Part shown: in pieces, positions 11,898 through 23,143 of the stretch | How positions within the stretch are numbered: position 1 is the first letter of the stretch | How the letters are laid out: the number at the start of each line of letters is the position of its first letter | Source of the DNA: Malania oleifera | Taxonomy: Eukaryota > Streptophyta > Magnoliopsida > Santalales > Ximeniaceae | Assembly: GCF_029873635.1 (NCBI RefSeq) | Contig: NC_080426.1 | Location: forward strand, 54,388,093 to 54,452,092 | Reading direction: 5' to 3' | DNA: 64,000 nucleotides | The notes under the pieces: generated by a model | What the model saw: only the letters and a program-made list of their open reading frames with translations | The model's database searches: none | Told to the model about the DNA's origin: nothing | Position numbers and translations under genes: made by a program

Positions 11898-11909
11898 TGG
11901 TATCAGAGC
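11898..11909 (+). other. Primer-binding site (tRNA-iMet)
   Basis: TGGTATCAGAGC follows the LTR end by 2 bp and complements the 3' end of initiator methionine tRNA, the usual copia primer. Confidence 0.85.
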
Positions 11910-11951
11910 GGGGTTATAACAAATACTAACAAGTAGTTATAGAAAGATCTA

Positions 11952-13800
11952 ATGGCACACATAGGAGTAACTCCCTTCGGAGAGGGTCAATCGTCAACTT
12001 AGCCACCCATCTTTTGTGGTTTGAACTATAATTTTTGGAAACAGCATATGAAAATATATTTCCAAACTATGAATTGGAAAGCTTGGGAGGTTGTCACAGA
12101 TGGTGACCTAATTTTCCTTAAATTAGTAGATAGAAAACAAGTTCCTAAGGAGAAAAAGGACATGACTGAAATTGATCACAAAATGCTGCAAGTTAATTCT
12201 AGTGCAATAAATGCTTTATATTGTGCTTTTGATATGAATGAATTCAATCGAGTCATGACTTGCAAATCATCCAAGGAAATATGGGACAAACTTGAGGTAA
12301 CCTACGAAGTCAATATGGATGCTAGAGATAATAGGATTGATATGCTTACAAGCGAATATGAAGCTTTTAAGATGAATCCAGGTGAATCTATAACTAGCAT
12401 GTACACTAGGTTCACTCATATAATAAATTTCCTAAATGCCTTAGGAAAAACCTACACTACCTATGAGATGATAAGAAAAGTTCTTAGAGGCTTGCCACCT
12501 ATATGGGAACCAAAGGCCACTACAATAAACAGAAGGTAGGAATCTTAAAACCACTTCTTTTGATGAACTAATAGGTTCTCTACTCACATATGAAATGTCA
12601 ATGAATAATAGGAATGGTAAAACCAAAGCTCAAAAATCTATAGCATTCAAAGCTTCAAAAGAAAACTCTAGAAGTGAAGAAGAGATGGATGAAGATGAAC
12701 TAGCCTTCATATCTAAGAAACTTGCAAAAATCCTTAGAAGGAAAAACAAATTCAAAAGAAGAAACCAAAACTCCGAATCAGATGAAGAAGAAATTAGTAA
12801 GAAGAAATCAAGAAATAAAATTCCTACATGTTATAACTGCAACAAACTGGACATATAACATTGGAATGTCCACTACTTAAGAAGGATTCCAAAAATAAAA
12901 CGGCAATGAAAGCCACTACTTGGGATAATCGAAGTACAAGAAGTTCCAATGATGAATCAAGTGACAAAGAGGTTACTTATACTTGCTATATAGCATGGGA
13001 TGACGATGAAGAACATTGTTCCTCATCCAAATTGGATAATGAATATGGCAGCGATTCATCTAATGAATCCAATTATGAGAGTATGTCATCTTATGAAGAA
13101 TTTCAAAATGATTTATTCAAGGTTCATAAGATGTTAGTTAATGTGACTAAACAATACACATCATTGAAAAACAAGAATGAAGGAGTTATGAAAGAGTCAG
13201 AAGCCAAAAATCTTACTGAAAAGGAAAAAGATTTGAAAATCAAGAAATTAGAAAGCAAGAAAAAAAAATTGATGAAAGAAATAGAAGATCTAAGACTCCA
13301 AACTTCTATGAAAATTGAGAAAGACATATATTTCTAAATTGAAAAGTAAAATCAATAACTTGTCTCAAGAAATAGTGAAATCACAAGTGAATGTTGATGG
13401 CAAGAAAGATATAAAGATAAATGATCTCAAAAGACAAATTGAAGATAAAGAAAAGATCATTTACAATTTTACTAGAGGGAAATAAAATTTTGACAAAATA
13501 ATTGGATCACAAAGAATGTACCTAGACAAAGAAGACATAGGATTTAATGGAACTGAGAATAAAAGAAAAAAGAATCTCTACATGGGATACTTTACAAAAG
13601 CCTAAAAAAATTATGCTAGCACCTCTTCTAATGCCCATACTCACACTATATGCTATCTATGTAAGAAGAATGGACATATAAAGTTTGAATGTCCATTAAA
13701 GAGGAAAGATCTGAAAATTAAACAAGTTTGGAAAGTAAAAGAAACTTCCCTTATTAAGCCATCCATACCCAAGAAAATATGGGTACCAAAATAAAAGTCA
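11952..13800 (+). pseudogene. SIRE-like copia gag, broken
   Basis: ATG at 11952 opens a frame interrupted by TAG about 50 bp later. The UBN2-type gag domain follows (FCGLNYNFWKQHMKIYF, 12009 onward), then SFDELIGSLLTYEM near 12556. The first CCHC knuckle (CYNCNKL, GHITLEC) is at 12829-12872, an acidic and coiled-coil Lys/Glu-rich stretch runs from 12900 to 13480, and a second knuckle (CYLCKKNGHIKFEC) lies at 13651-13692. The region ends in PKKIWVPK and a stop at about 13794. Frameshifts are visible near 12525, 12847 and 13330. The long coiled-coil gag suggests the SIRE/Maximus lineage. No pol follows; the sequence is cut by unrelated DNA. Confidence 0.8.
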
Positions 13801-14029
13801 AGTTCATAAATCAAGGACTCCATAGATGTTAGGTATTCCTTTTAGAAATTAGGAAAGAAACTTAATCACATCTTCTACAAGGATATTGAACCGGTATAAA
13901 TGAAAAGATGAGTTTTACGAAGCCTAATGATGCTTATCATATTAAAACTAATAAAAATTGTTTGCCTCAATCAATGAATAAATCATACAAAGCTTAAGTT
14001 AGAAAACATTAAGATTTGCAAAGCAAATT
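13801..14029. other. Unassigned junction between copia gag and a reversed gypsy LTR
   Basis: Stop-rich sequence just after the gag end, probably the start of the copia protease region. The switch to reversed gypsy LTR sequence lies somewhere near 14030 and cannot be placed exactly. Confidence 0.3.
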
Positions 14030-14885
14030 TTGGAGTTCATATGAAATAAAAATAAAACTAAAGCAAATTGAACTCATTGCATAAGTATTTTAATAGCAGT
14101 ATTTCCAAACTCAGTTCTATTACATGCATAATTTCCTTGAAAATAAAAGCTGAATATTAATAAATAATTTCATGGAAATACTGACTTAGTTTATCCTCTT
14201 ACCTGACTTATGAAAAAAGCCCATAAATTACTCCAAAATTACACTCGTGTGTTCCCCAACTCAACACCCTGAAATTGCATTTCCCCCAACAAACCCATCT
14301 AATACCTTTTCTCAACCCAGAAATACCAAATACCTTAATAAATATTAAAATAATCAACTTACTCAAATTTTTGGATAGTGCCCAAGTTAGCCTAACCAAT
14401 GAATCACTCTAGCAAATTTGTAAAGAATTTTCTCAAGAGTAACGTGGCGGCTTTAGATCGTCGATTCGGCAAAAGTCGGAGCCAGAATCGAAGAGAGAAA
14501 GAGAGGGAGTCATAGGAGAGAGAGAGAAAAAAAAGATAGAAGGTTTCTGTAAATTTTGCTCGCAGAAATATAGGTTCTTGAGCTTATATAGAAAGCTTGT
14601 CCATGTGGCCTCGTTGACGGGTCACATTTCCTTGTCGACGAGTCAATGAAGGGAGCTCGTCGATGAACACCTTATCCTCGTTGACGAGTTTCAGAGTCTA
14701 AAACAGTCCCCTCTCGATAACTTCTTGTCGACAAGATGCATGTTTCCATCGACAAGCCCAAGAATCCTCCTCGTCAACGAGCACTTCTTCACTTGTCGAT
14801 GAGACCCTGTTGAAATCCCTTAAGAAAATTCCTTTTTCTCTCATTCTTTTATTATTTAATTACTATAATTTCTCAGGTCTCTACA
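14030..14885 (-). repeat. 5' part of a gypsy LTR in reverse orientation
   Basis: On the minus strand it starts TGTAGAGACC at 14885, as the Tekay-like LTRs do. It has a cluster of TCGTCGACGAG-type motifs at 14804-14611, then TATATAAG at 14590-14584, and later GGGCACTATCCAAA, the counterpart of GGGCACCACTCCAAA. The rest diverges from the 17599 LTR, so it is a related subfamily. Its start abuts the RT coding sequence at 14886, which suggests an insertion into pol. The other end is lost. The left boundary is approximate. Confidence 0.7.
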
Positions 14886-17332
14886 CCTCTTCCCCATATA
14901 GATGACTTTGTTGATCAGCTCCAAGGTACACGAGTTTATTCTAAGATTGATCTATGCTCTGGGTATCATCAAGTGAAGGTTAAGGTAGAGGATATCTCTA
15001 AGACAATGTTCCAAACTCGGTATGGCCATTATGAGTTTCTGGTCATGCCATTCGGATTGACGAATGCTCCTGTTGTATTTATGGACCTAATGAATAGAGT
15101 TCCATCAGGTACTTAGACCAGTTTGTAGTGGTTTTCATTAATTATATACTGGTCAATTTGAGGAGTTTCAAGGAGCATAAGACACACTTAAGGCTGGTAC
15201 TTCAGATACTCAAAGAAAGGAAGTTGTATGTCAAATTTAAAAAGTGTGAATTCTGGTTAGAAGCTTCTTGGGACTGGTGGGGTATTATAGCCGGTTCGTA
15301 GAGGATTCTCTAAGCTATCAGGGCCTCTGACAAGACTAACCAGGAAGAATATTAGGTTTGAATGGAATGATGTAAGCAGAGCTTCCAGGAATTGAAGCAG
15401 CGGCTCGTCACTGCACCAATATTGACTATTCCATTAGGAAGTGACGAATATGTAATCTATAGTGATGTGTCTTTGAAGGGGCTCGAATGTGTTCTGATGT
15501 AGTAAGGGAGAGTTGTAGCATATGCCTTCCGAAAGTTGAAAGAATATGAAAAGAATTATCCTACACTCGATTTAGAATTGGCTGCAGTGGTTTACGCATT
15601 GAAGATCTGGAGGCATTATTTGTATGGTAGGAGGTGCAAAGTATTTTCAAATTATAAAATTTTAAAGTATTTCTTCACACAAAAGGAATTGAACATGAGA
15701 CAGAGGAGGTGGCTCAAGCTGATTAAAGACTATGATTGCACCATCAGTTATCACCTAGGGAAGGTTAATGTGGTAGCTGATGTGTTGAGTCATAAATCAA
15801 GGAGTGCATCTGTATCAGCGATGGTAATTGCACATCATATCAAAATGGATTTGGAAAGACTCTGGGTGGAGCTTGTAAAGGGTAGTCATCAGACGTTCAT
15901 CACTAATCTGGTGGTGCTGCCCACACTGCTAGAAAGGATCAAAATTGCTCATATAAAAGATGTTGAGTTAATGAAAATTATGGATAATGTGTAGAGCAGT
16001 TAGGGAGCAGAGTTTGATATTTCAGGTTCCGTACTAGACTTTGTGTGACTACAGATGCTGAGATTAAACAAATTATTCTAGTAAAGGCGCATCGTTCCCT
16101 GTATAGAGTACATCTAGGGAGTATGAAAATGTACAGGGATTTGAGGTCATCCTTTTGGTGGAACAAAATGAAAAGGGAGATTTCTGAATATGTAGGGGAG
16201 TTTGATATGCCAACAGGTGAAGGCTGAGCATCAGAGACCAGCACGACCATTGCAACCACTTTACATTCTTGAATGGAAGTGGAAGCATATAGCTATGGAC
16301 TCCATATTGGGGTTACTGCCGGCGCAGCATGGATAGGACACCACCTGGGTGGTCATTGATAGACTGACGAAGACCATCCATTTTCTCCCCATCAGAGTTA
16401 ACTACTTCTTAGGTAGATTGGTAAAGCTGTATGTACTAGAAATAATCAGATTGCATGGAGTACCTATGTCCATCGTTTCTGATTGGGATCCACGTTTCAC
16501 ATTATAATTCTGGAAAAGCTTGCAAAGAGCTTTGAGATCCCAGTTGGCTTTCAACATGGCCTTTCATCCTTAAACCGATGGATAGACTGAGATAACTATT
16601 TAGATATTAGAGGATATGTTGCATTCCTATGTGCTAGATTTTGGAGGTAGTTGGATTCAGTATCTGCCATTAGTGGAATTTTCTTGCAATAACAACTACC
16701 AGGCTAGTATTGGGATGGCTCCGTACAAAGCATTGTATGGACGAAGGTGTCGATCTCTACTATATTGGGATGAAATTAGAGAGAAGCAGATATTGGGGCC
16801 ACAAATGGTACAGCGGGCTTCCGAGAAAATCAAGCTTATCTAGGAAAGGATTAAAACGACTTAGAGCCGACAGAAAAGCTATGTAGATACCCGTCGATGA
16901 GTTCTGGAATTTGATGAAGGTGATAAAGTATTCTTGAAAATTGCGTTGATGAAAGGAGTAATGAGGTTCGGGAAGAAGGGTAAGCTTAGCCCTAGATATA
17001 TTGGGTCGTTTGAGATATTGGGAAGAGTTGACCCAGTTGCCTACAGGTTAGCGTTACCCCCAACACTATCCAAAATTGACGATGTATTTCACATGTCCAT
17101 GTTGAAGAAATGCATCCCAGATCCATCTCACATAATAAGTTATGAAATACTAGAGATTGGCGAGACCTTATCTTATGAAGAGATACTAGTTCAGGTCTTA
17201 GATTATAAAGAGCAAAAATTGCACACCAAGAAAATTCCACTAATGAAAGTGCTCTGGAGAAATCACACAGTTAAGGAAGTTTCATGGGAGTTAGAGCAGG
17301 ATATGCATCAAAAGTTCCCACATCTGGTTTAG
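14886..17332 (+). pseudogene. Tekay-like gypsy pol: partial RT, RNase H, integrase
   Basis: RT begins abruptly at PLPHIDDF (14886) and runs through [26 protein letters not shown] and CEFWLEAS (to about 15270). A frameshift lies near 15105. The catalytic FIDD box reads FINY, so polymerase activity is lost. RNase H spans about 15380-15990 ([40 protein letters not shown]). Integrase spans about 16005-17332, with LVKAHRSLYRVHLG, SDWDPRFT, GMAPYKALYGRRCRS and the C-terminal SHIISYE..WRNHTVKEVSWELE..FPHLV typical of the Tekay/Del lineage. Several TAG stops interrupt integrase, for example near 16344, 16505 and 16572. Gag, protease and the RT N-terminus are absent. Confidence 0.85.
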
Positions 17333-17584
17333 TGGGATTTAACATCAGTCAGGTAAGAAATCATGTAAGTAAATTTTTGTGCAGGTTAATCAGTTGTATG
17401 TATAGTTTTTTCAGTTTTTCAATGTTTTTGAAGAGTTTTTTTTTGTTATTGTAATCTCCCATAACTGTAAATGTAACCATAATATTCCTCTGCCATAAGT
17501 GAGGGTAATTAATAAAATTACAGCGAGTTTTCCTCGGAGATTAATATATGAGATAAATAGAAAATTTTAAGGAAGAAACTATTA
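17333..17584. other. 3' untranslated internal region of the Tekay-like element
   Basis: Non-coding sequence between the integrase stop and the purine tract. It resembles 50885-51060, where a related element has the same order of CTCCCATAAC or CTCCTAGAAACC, then TAAGTGAGGG or CAAGTGAGGG. Confidence 0.6.
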
Positions 17585-17598
17585 TAAGGAGGGAAGGA
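17585..17598 (+). other. Polypurine tract
   Basis: A purine-rich stretch (AAGGAGGGAAGGA) directly precedes the 3' LTR and marks the plus-strand primer site for reverse transcription. Confidence 0.75.
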
Positions 17599-19673
17599 TG
17601 TAGAGACCCAGAAAAATTTAATTTATGAAGTAATAAAAGAAAAGAAAAGAAAGAAAAAAAGGAAAAGGAGGGGCACCGGTTAGGATTTGTCGACGAACCC
17701 AGGGTCTTCGTGGATGAATGTCCTCCTAGGTCTCGTCAACGAAGTACACATGTCTCATCGATGAGGAGATACTGAGAGAGGAAAAATTCTAGACCCTAAA
17801 AGTGTTCGTCGATGAACTCATCAGTTTCATCGAAAAACTTCCTTCTTCGGTTCGTTGACGAGTCCGCATGTCTCGTTGACGAAGCCACGTGAACAGTTGC
17901 CTATATATGGCCGAGAATCATATTTCTAGCCAGAAATTCATTTCCTCTCTAATTTTCTCTCTCTACCTTTAGCTCACCCTCCTTCTCTCTTCAGATTCGG
18001 CACCATTACCCTGTTTCGATGAACAAAAGCCACCACATGGTTCATGGGGAGATTCTCTACAACTTAATCAAAGCGGATTGTTGATTTGGAGTCCTTGGGC
18101 ACCACTCCAAAATCAGGGTAAGTAAGGTATTTTAGGGTTTAAGTGTTTATTTGGAGTATATAGAGCCTAAGAAATACTAAATGAGAAATATTCTAGGGTT
18201 GAGTTGATTGAACTAAGAGTAAATGCAATTTCAGGGTTTGGAGTTTTGAACGCCGCAGGCGTGATTTAGGGTTTTTCAATAGGTTTGAACAGGTAAGGGG
18301 ATAGACTAAGTCAGATATATTCAGAAAATTTATTATTGAATATATAATATTGAATTCAGAAATTTATATATGTGATTAGTATAGTTTTGGGGAATACTGA
18401 TGTTGAATGAGAAAACCCTAGAAACAGATATAATGATATTTTTCAGCAAAATATGTTTTTCCTAGACAGATAGCATGATATATATATATAGTAGCACTCA
18501 CTCGTGTGACACGAGTATATATTTTACAGCATTAATAGCTTGTCAGAATATTTTATGATTCCTCAGAACAAGCGTGATTTGATAATAGTTTATTTTTAGA
18601 AAAACTATAAACAGTACAAAAATTATATTTTTAGTATATTATAATATTCAGTCGGCGCAGATGCCGTGAATAGATTTATATGTATATAACAGTTTAATCA
18701 GAAATATTATTATGTCACATATTACACAGGATCATGAAATAGTATATAGAGTATTTATGAAATTTACTATATGATAATAGAACTCTAATGGCTTAGTTTG
18801 GTTTTGGAGTACGGTACCATAACTATTCAGATTAGGTAGTGCTACCACACATCTCAGATATAGTGTGGGAGATGGGTATTCGATTAAGCCCAAAGAAGAG
18901 TAGTGTGCCCCCTAGCAATCCGGATTAGGTTGGGCAGGCCAATCGTACTTACTGACTAATCAACTTTGACTTAGCGTGGTAGGCTAACCATTGCTAGGTC
19001 CCGTACACGGCCGCACAACCCAGTCATGTGGGGATAATACAAAACGACAGCTAGCTATCCATCCAGAGAATGATTTAAGTAATATATAGATATATATGTT
19101 ATGTTGAATTATGTTTTATTCAGATTTTCTATAGAACAGTTTTACCAGATTTGTCAAATGCAAGTTAAACTATGTACAAAATTTCCTTATTTATCTGATA
19201 TAGTTTATCATATACAGTATATGTGTATAACACAATAATAGTCATGTTGCCATACACTAATATTAGTCTATCTCCCTTACTGAGAGGTGTCTCACCCCAG
19301 CATTACAAACATTTTAGAAAATCTCAACAGACGAGTGGAGCGAGCTCCGAGATAAAAGAGTTCATTGGTACTACCCCAATTGCAGGGTAAGTAGTTGAGT
19401 TCAGATCAGGATGGATTTTTGGGTATGACTCTAGGATGTATGGTCCTCTTTGGGTTATATATATAGATATGTATTGGAACCAGTAAAACTTTGGTATTAT
19501 ATACAAGGTTAAGTGTATTATGGTTTCTGCTGCATAGTTGGCATGCATTTATAAACAAATGTATTCTCGGTTCCCTTGGGGTCCAGGTTGACTTTGATTA
19601 TGTTTATTGTATTAGAGTTCTATTATTATTATTATGATAAAAAAGAATATAGAAAAAATTTGGGGTCATTACA
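17599..19673 (+). repeat. 3' LTR of the Tekay-like element (2075 bp)
   Basis: Starts TGTAGAGACCCAG and ends GGTCATTACA. It is preceded by a purine tract and followed by TSD CCTAG. A GTCGAC-type motif cluster lies at 17687-17886, with a TATA box (TATATAT) at 17902-17908. It has one 26-bp unit where the 5' LTR has six. It gives the full extent of the family LTR, because the 5' copy is truncated. Confidence 0.9.
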
Positions 19674-19678
19674 CCTAG
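19674..19678 (+). repeat. Target-site duplication CCTAG, right copy
   Basis: Matches 8395-8399. Removing the element and one copy restores a continuous gag frame on the minus strand. Confidence 0.8.
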
Positions 19679-20231
19679 TGACATTAGGAATTCGCTAGGA
19701 CGAAGTGTCATTGTTAACTTTGTCATAGCTACTCCAAGATACAAAATCTTGATCTTTAAAGTAACATTGTTGAACCAGAACAAAAATTCCTTCAACGACT
19801 CCCTCTCTCCTTAGACCAAGCTTATTAAATAATTAAGCGGAGATCTTGACTCTCTTTTAGTTGTTAATGTAACATCTGACAAACCATGCTCCATATCTAC
19901 AGTGGCTCCAATCCCTAGCTTTAATGTTCAATGCCAAGACATAGTATGCCCCTTCAAGGTTGCTAAAAAGCATGGCACATGATAGCATATGATGTTCCTT
20001 GCAACCGAATTAGCATCTTGAAGGAATCTAATTCATTGGGTCCATGGTACCAACATATTTGTTGATACTTGGAAACTTAAATTTTGAAGGTAAAGATACA
20101 TCCATTACCTCTTTGGTAAAAGGAGGGCTTAAAAATTTAATAGGTTGTTCACCCAATAAGGATTGATCATGAACTTCTTTTATCATTTCCTCAAGTTGAT
20201 CGGTCTTGTTAAACTTCTCTTCAAATTCCAA
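19679..20231 (-). pseudogene. N-terminal piece of a gypsy gag (possibly Tat-like)
   Basis: From ATG at 20231 the minus strand reads a charged N-terminus, then LPSKFKFPSINKYVGTMDPMN, the entry motif of gypsy gag domains. Frameshifts follow. Further recognisable gag segments are MCHAF, RGSR-like, and EFLFWFNNV..LRPSEFLMSL before 19679. The frame resumes at 8394. No LTR or pol of this host element was found in the flanks. The motif style suggests a non-chromovirus gypsy lineage, but the assignment is weak. Confidence 0.65.
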
Positions 20232-22299
20232 TAAGCACTGCGGACACCTTATTTTGTTCGAGATCTTTTATTTCTTTCTTATTTTTGCACCATCTATGGT
20301 ATTTCCTAAAGGCCTTGGGTTGGTCTTTTTTTTTTTTTCTTTCCCTTACCCTGTCTTTGTCTTTCCATCTCTCATTTCATTATGATAAACACTTTATAAG
20401 CAAAAAAATTGAAAATCTTAATACAAGAGTCTACAACAGTTTGTTTACGTAATTTGAAACTTCAATTATATTTAAAAAAACAAAAGGTGTTAAAAAATGC
20501 AATACAATAAAGGGGGTCTTCAAATTATTGTCCTTCCTTTCGGAAATGTTTACCAAACAAATTAGTAATGTGGCAACCATAGGGGCTCCCGTGTATGCTA
20601 TAAAGGGCAATTTTGTCACTTTGGTTAACTAGCCAACAATTAGGCCATTCACCCAAACAAAATTTTTAAAATCAAAATCAAGAAAATTAAAGAAAGCTGA
20701 AAACAGATTTTAAAAGGTGAAATTACAAGGAAATATAGAGACAGGAAAAATACAATAGTAGGAAAATAGCAATAAAATTCAGTGAAATGGAGCGTTGGAA
20801 GGAGCAAATTTAGTGTGTGCAATTTTGGAGACAAAAGAGAGGTATAATAGTCATTTGGTAGCGGTTATTACAGTTGTAATATTGGTTTGTTGGGTGGAAA
20901 AAAGGAAGATTCCCCACTAATTGGGGTAGTCATTGAGATGGTATTACAAAAATGGAAGAAACAACTAGTGGCCTACTTTTTATAAGGTTTCAACATTTGG
21001 AAGGTTTTTTAGTGTGCATAGAAGTAAAGGGATGAGTGGATGTGATATATAGTTGTGAATGTGTGCACGTGAGAGAATGAAACATGATAAGTGCACATAG
21101 CTTATTATGGTGTGCAAGTGGGTGCTCATGAGACTTTGAAAACGATCAAGTTGGTGGCAACATAAAGTCAAATAGTTTTACAGCTATAATAAAATGGAGG
21201 CAGTTATTACAATATTAGATAAGTTAGTTACAATGGTAAGAAATTGAAATTCAATTGGGAATGTGATATGGTGTTAAAATGAGTGCCCATCCAATATTTA
21301 GACAAGTATTTGTAGCACACTTGTAATTCACATAGATGCAGGTTATTTTACTTCAAAATAAAAAAAGATCACGTGATAATTTTAAAAGGCAGCACTGTAG
21401 TGTTTAGGGAGTTTTTCACAACTATAAGGAGTTATGTATAGTTAAAAGGCATGTTTGTGTACATATAGATGATGAGGTATAAAGTGGATGTGGTATACCT
21501 GTAGAAAGTTTATATACAGGGGCCTTGCGATTTCATTTGATACACATAAGAAAATAGGACGAGAGAACACGTAGGGTGTAATTAAAGGAGAGTGAAGGTT
21601 TTGCTAAAGAAGAAGGTAGAAAGTGGTTCCAAGGGAGGAGGTTCTACCCAATGGTGGATTAAAATAATTGCTACAGAAGAAAAGAGGAAACTATAAGAAT
21701 GAAAGCTTGAAGAAAGTTTGTGTGAAGGGAAATAATATGAAGTGAAGTAAAGCAAATTCAGTCCTACAGGTTAGTATTGTCATTTTCTTTTTTGAAGATG
21801 TTGTGTAGAATTTGACTATAATCCGAGGTATGATATAATTTGATTGTGTTTGGAATTGGATTTGTCCATGAATTTGTTGATGCATGTGGTAGAAAACTAA
21901 AGTTCAATTCTATTTTTCAAATTTTAAGTTTGTTTTTACAATGGAGATTTGCTAGGAAGTTAGTTCTAAAAGTCTAAATTGTTTATAAAATATGATTTCA
22001 AGTAAAATAAAGGGTATTGAATGTATGTGGAGAAGTAGGAAATTATCAAATAGTATTTTTAATATATATGTCAAGAATGTACAGAGTAATTGCAAAATAG
22101 GTTTAAGGCTAACTAAATACATATCCATGAAGATGGGAAGTTTGAATGACTGCATCACAATAAAACAACCAGGTCTATTTCATCTGTTATGCATGTGGCC
22201 TGTGTGAATGAATTTCTTCAATGTAATTTGAAAGTTCAACCAAAAATTAGAGTACAACTTGTTTAAAAATATGAACAGATGATCAAAATGAATAGTTGA
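20232..22299. other. Long AT-rich region without recognised features
   Basis: Short open frames occur on both strands, but none shows a known domain. There are T-rich and A-rich runs and no clear element ends. The part next to 20231 may still belong to the minus-strand gypsy. Confidence 0.4.
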
Positions 22300-22690
22300 T
22301 GTGCACATTTTGAAATCATGAAGGACTTAGTGAATTGTTTTGTGTATAAATGAAAGATTTGATGTAGGCATTCTTTTGAAATTACATATGCATGTTCAAA
22401 ATGAATAGTTGATCTGCATATTTGAAATTAAGGTTAAATTGGTGAATATTTAGTGTGAGAATGAATGATTTGGCACATGTATTATTTTGAAAATCATGAA
22501 TAAGTCATTCATAAATAAATGGTTTGATGTATACATTTTTTTTTTTGAAAATCATGAATGAATTGGTGAGTTTTTTAGCGCAAATTGTTTGATTTATACA
22601 ATTGTTTTGAAAATCATGAATGGATTGGTGAGTTATTTAGTGCAAATGGTGTAACGCTTTTCTTTTCAAATCATGAATTGTATGATATGC
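22300..22690 (+). repeat. Imperfect tandem repeats, unit about 65-80 bp
   Basis: Four to five units share TTTTGAAAATCATGAATG, followed by GTGAGTT or GTGAATT, TTTAGTG or TTTAGCG, then a TTTGAT block. Spacing varies because of T runs. There is no coding potential. Confidence 0.6.
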
Positions 22691-23143
22691 AATGTTGATG
22701 GGCAACATGGTGAACCGAGTCTTAAAATTTGTTTGTAGGTTCAAGGGATTCCGATCTCATGGGTTCACATCAACTATTTTTTTTTTTTTTTGTGTGTTCT
22801 TTCATTTGAAAGCATGCATGAATTGTACATTATACACATATAAGAAATGCTATTTGGGGTTGATCTTCAAATAAAGAAGTCAAAAAGGTATTAATCAAAT
22901 TTAATGCGTTGGTAGGTTGCGATAGAAAGTGTACATGAGTGAGATTTTAAGAAAAGCAGGGTGATACAATGCCTGCATAATAGATATATTAAGAGGTTTT
23001 GAAAAATCAAAGGGTAAGTTTAGAAAAATGTGCGTGGAAAAGGTTTGGAAAAGTGAAATCCAACATAAAATCATTGCAAATAAAGCCTAGACTAACAACA
23101 CATTCCCAACCAAGTCATAATTAAACCTTTAAAACCTATATTT
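22691..23143. other. Spacer before the SIRE-like element
   Basis: AT-rich sequence with a T run. No domain or element end is seen except the LTR start at 23144. Confidence 0.4.

Larger units (their letters stand above)
8400..19673 (+). mobile_element. Tekay-like Ty3/gypsy element with nested and deleted interior
   Basis: The outer LTRs start at 8400 and 17599 and share a long colinear sequence from TAGAGACCCAGAAAAATTT onward. The element ends in ATTACA at 19673 and is flanked by CCTAG on both sides. The plus-strand pol (14886-17332) resembles the Tekay/Del chromovirus lineage. The first two bases of the left LTR are CC instead of TG. The interior is not original: the left LTR is broken at 9697 by copia sequence, and the rest of that LTR, the primer site, gag, protease and the start of RT are missing. 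One or more later deletions are inferred. The element is non-functional. Confidence 0.85.

Noticed and set aside
11898..11909. tRNA gene fragment
   Set aside because: TGGTATCAGAGC-type matches here and elsewhere are retrotransposon primer sites next to LTR ends; no cloverleaf is present.
20232..22299. Host gene between the gypsy gag and the tandem repeats
   Set aside because: The open frames are short, show no domains, and have no consistent splice structure.
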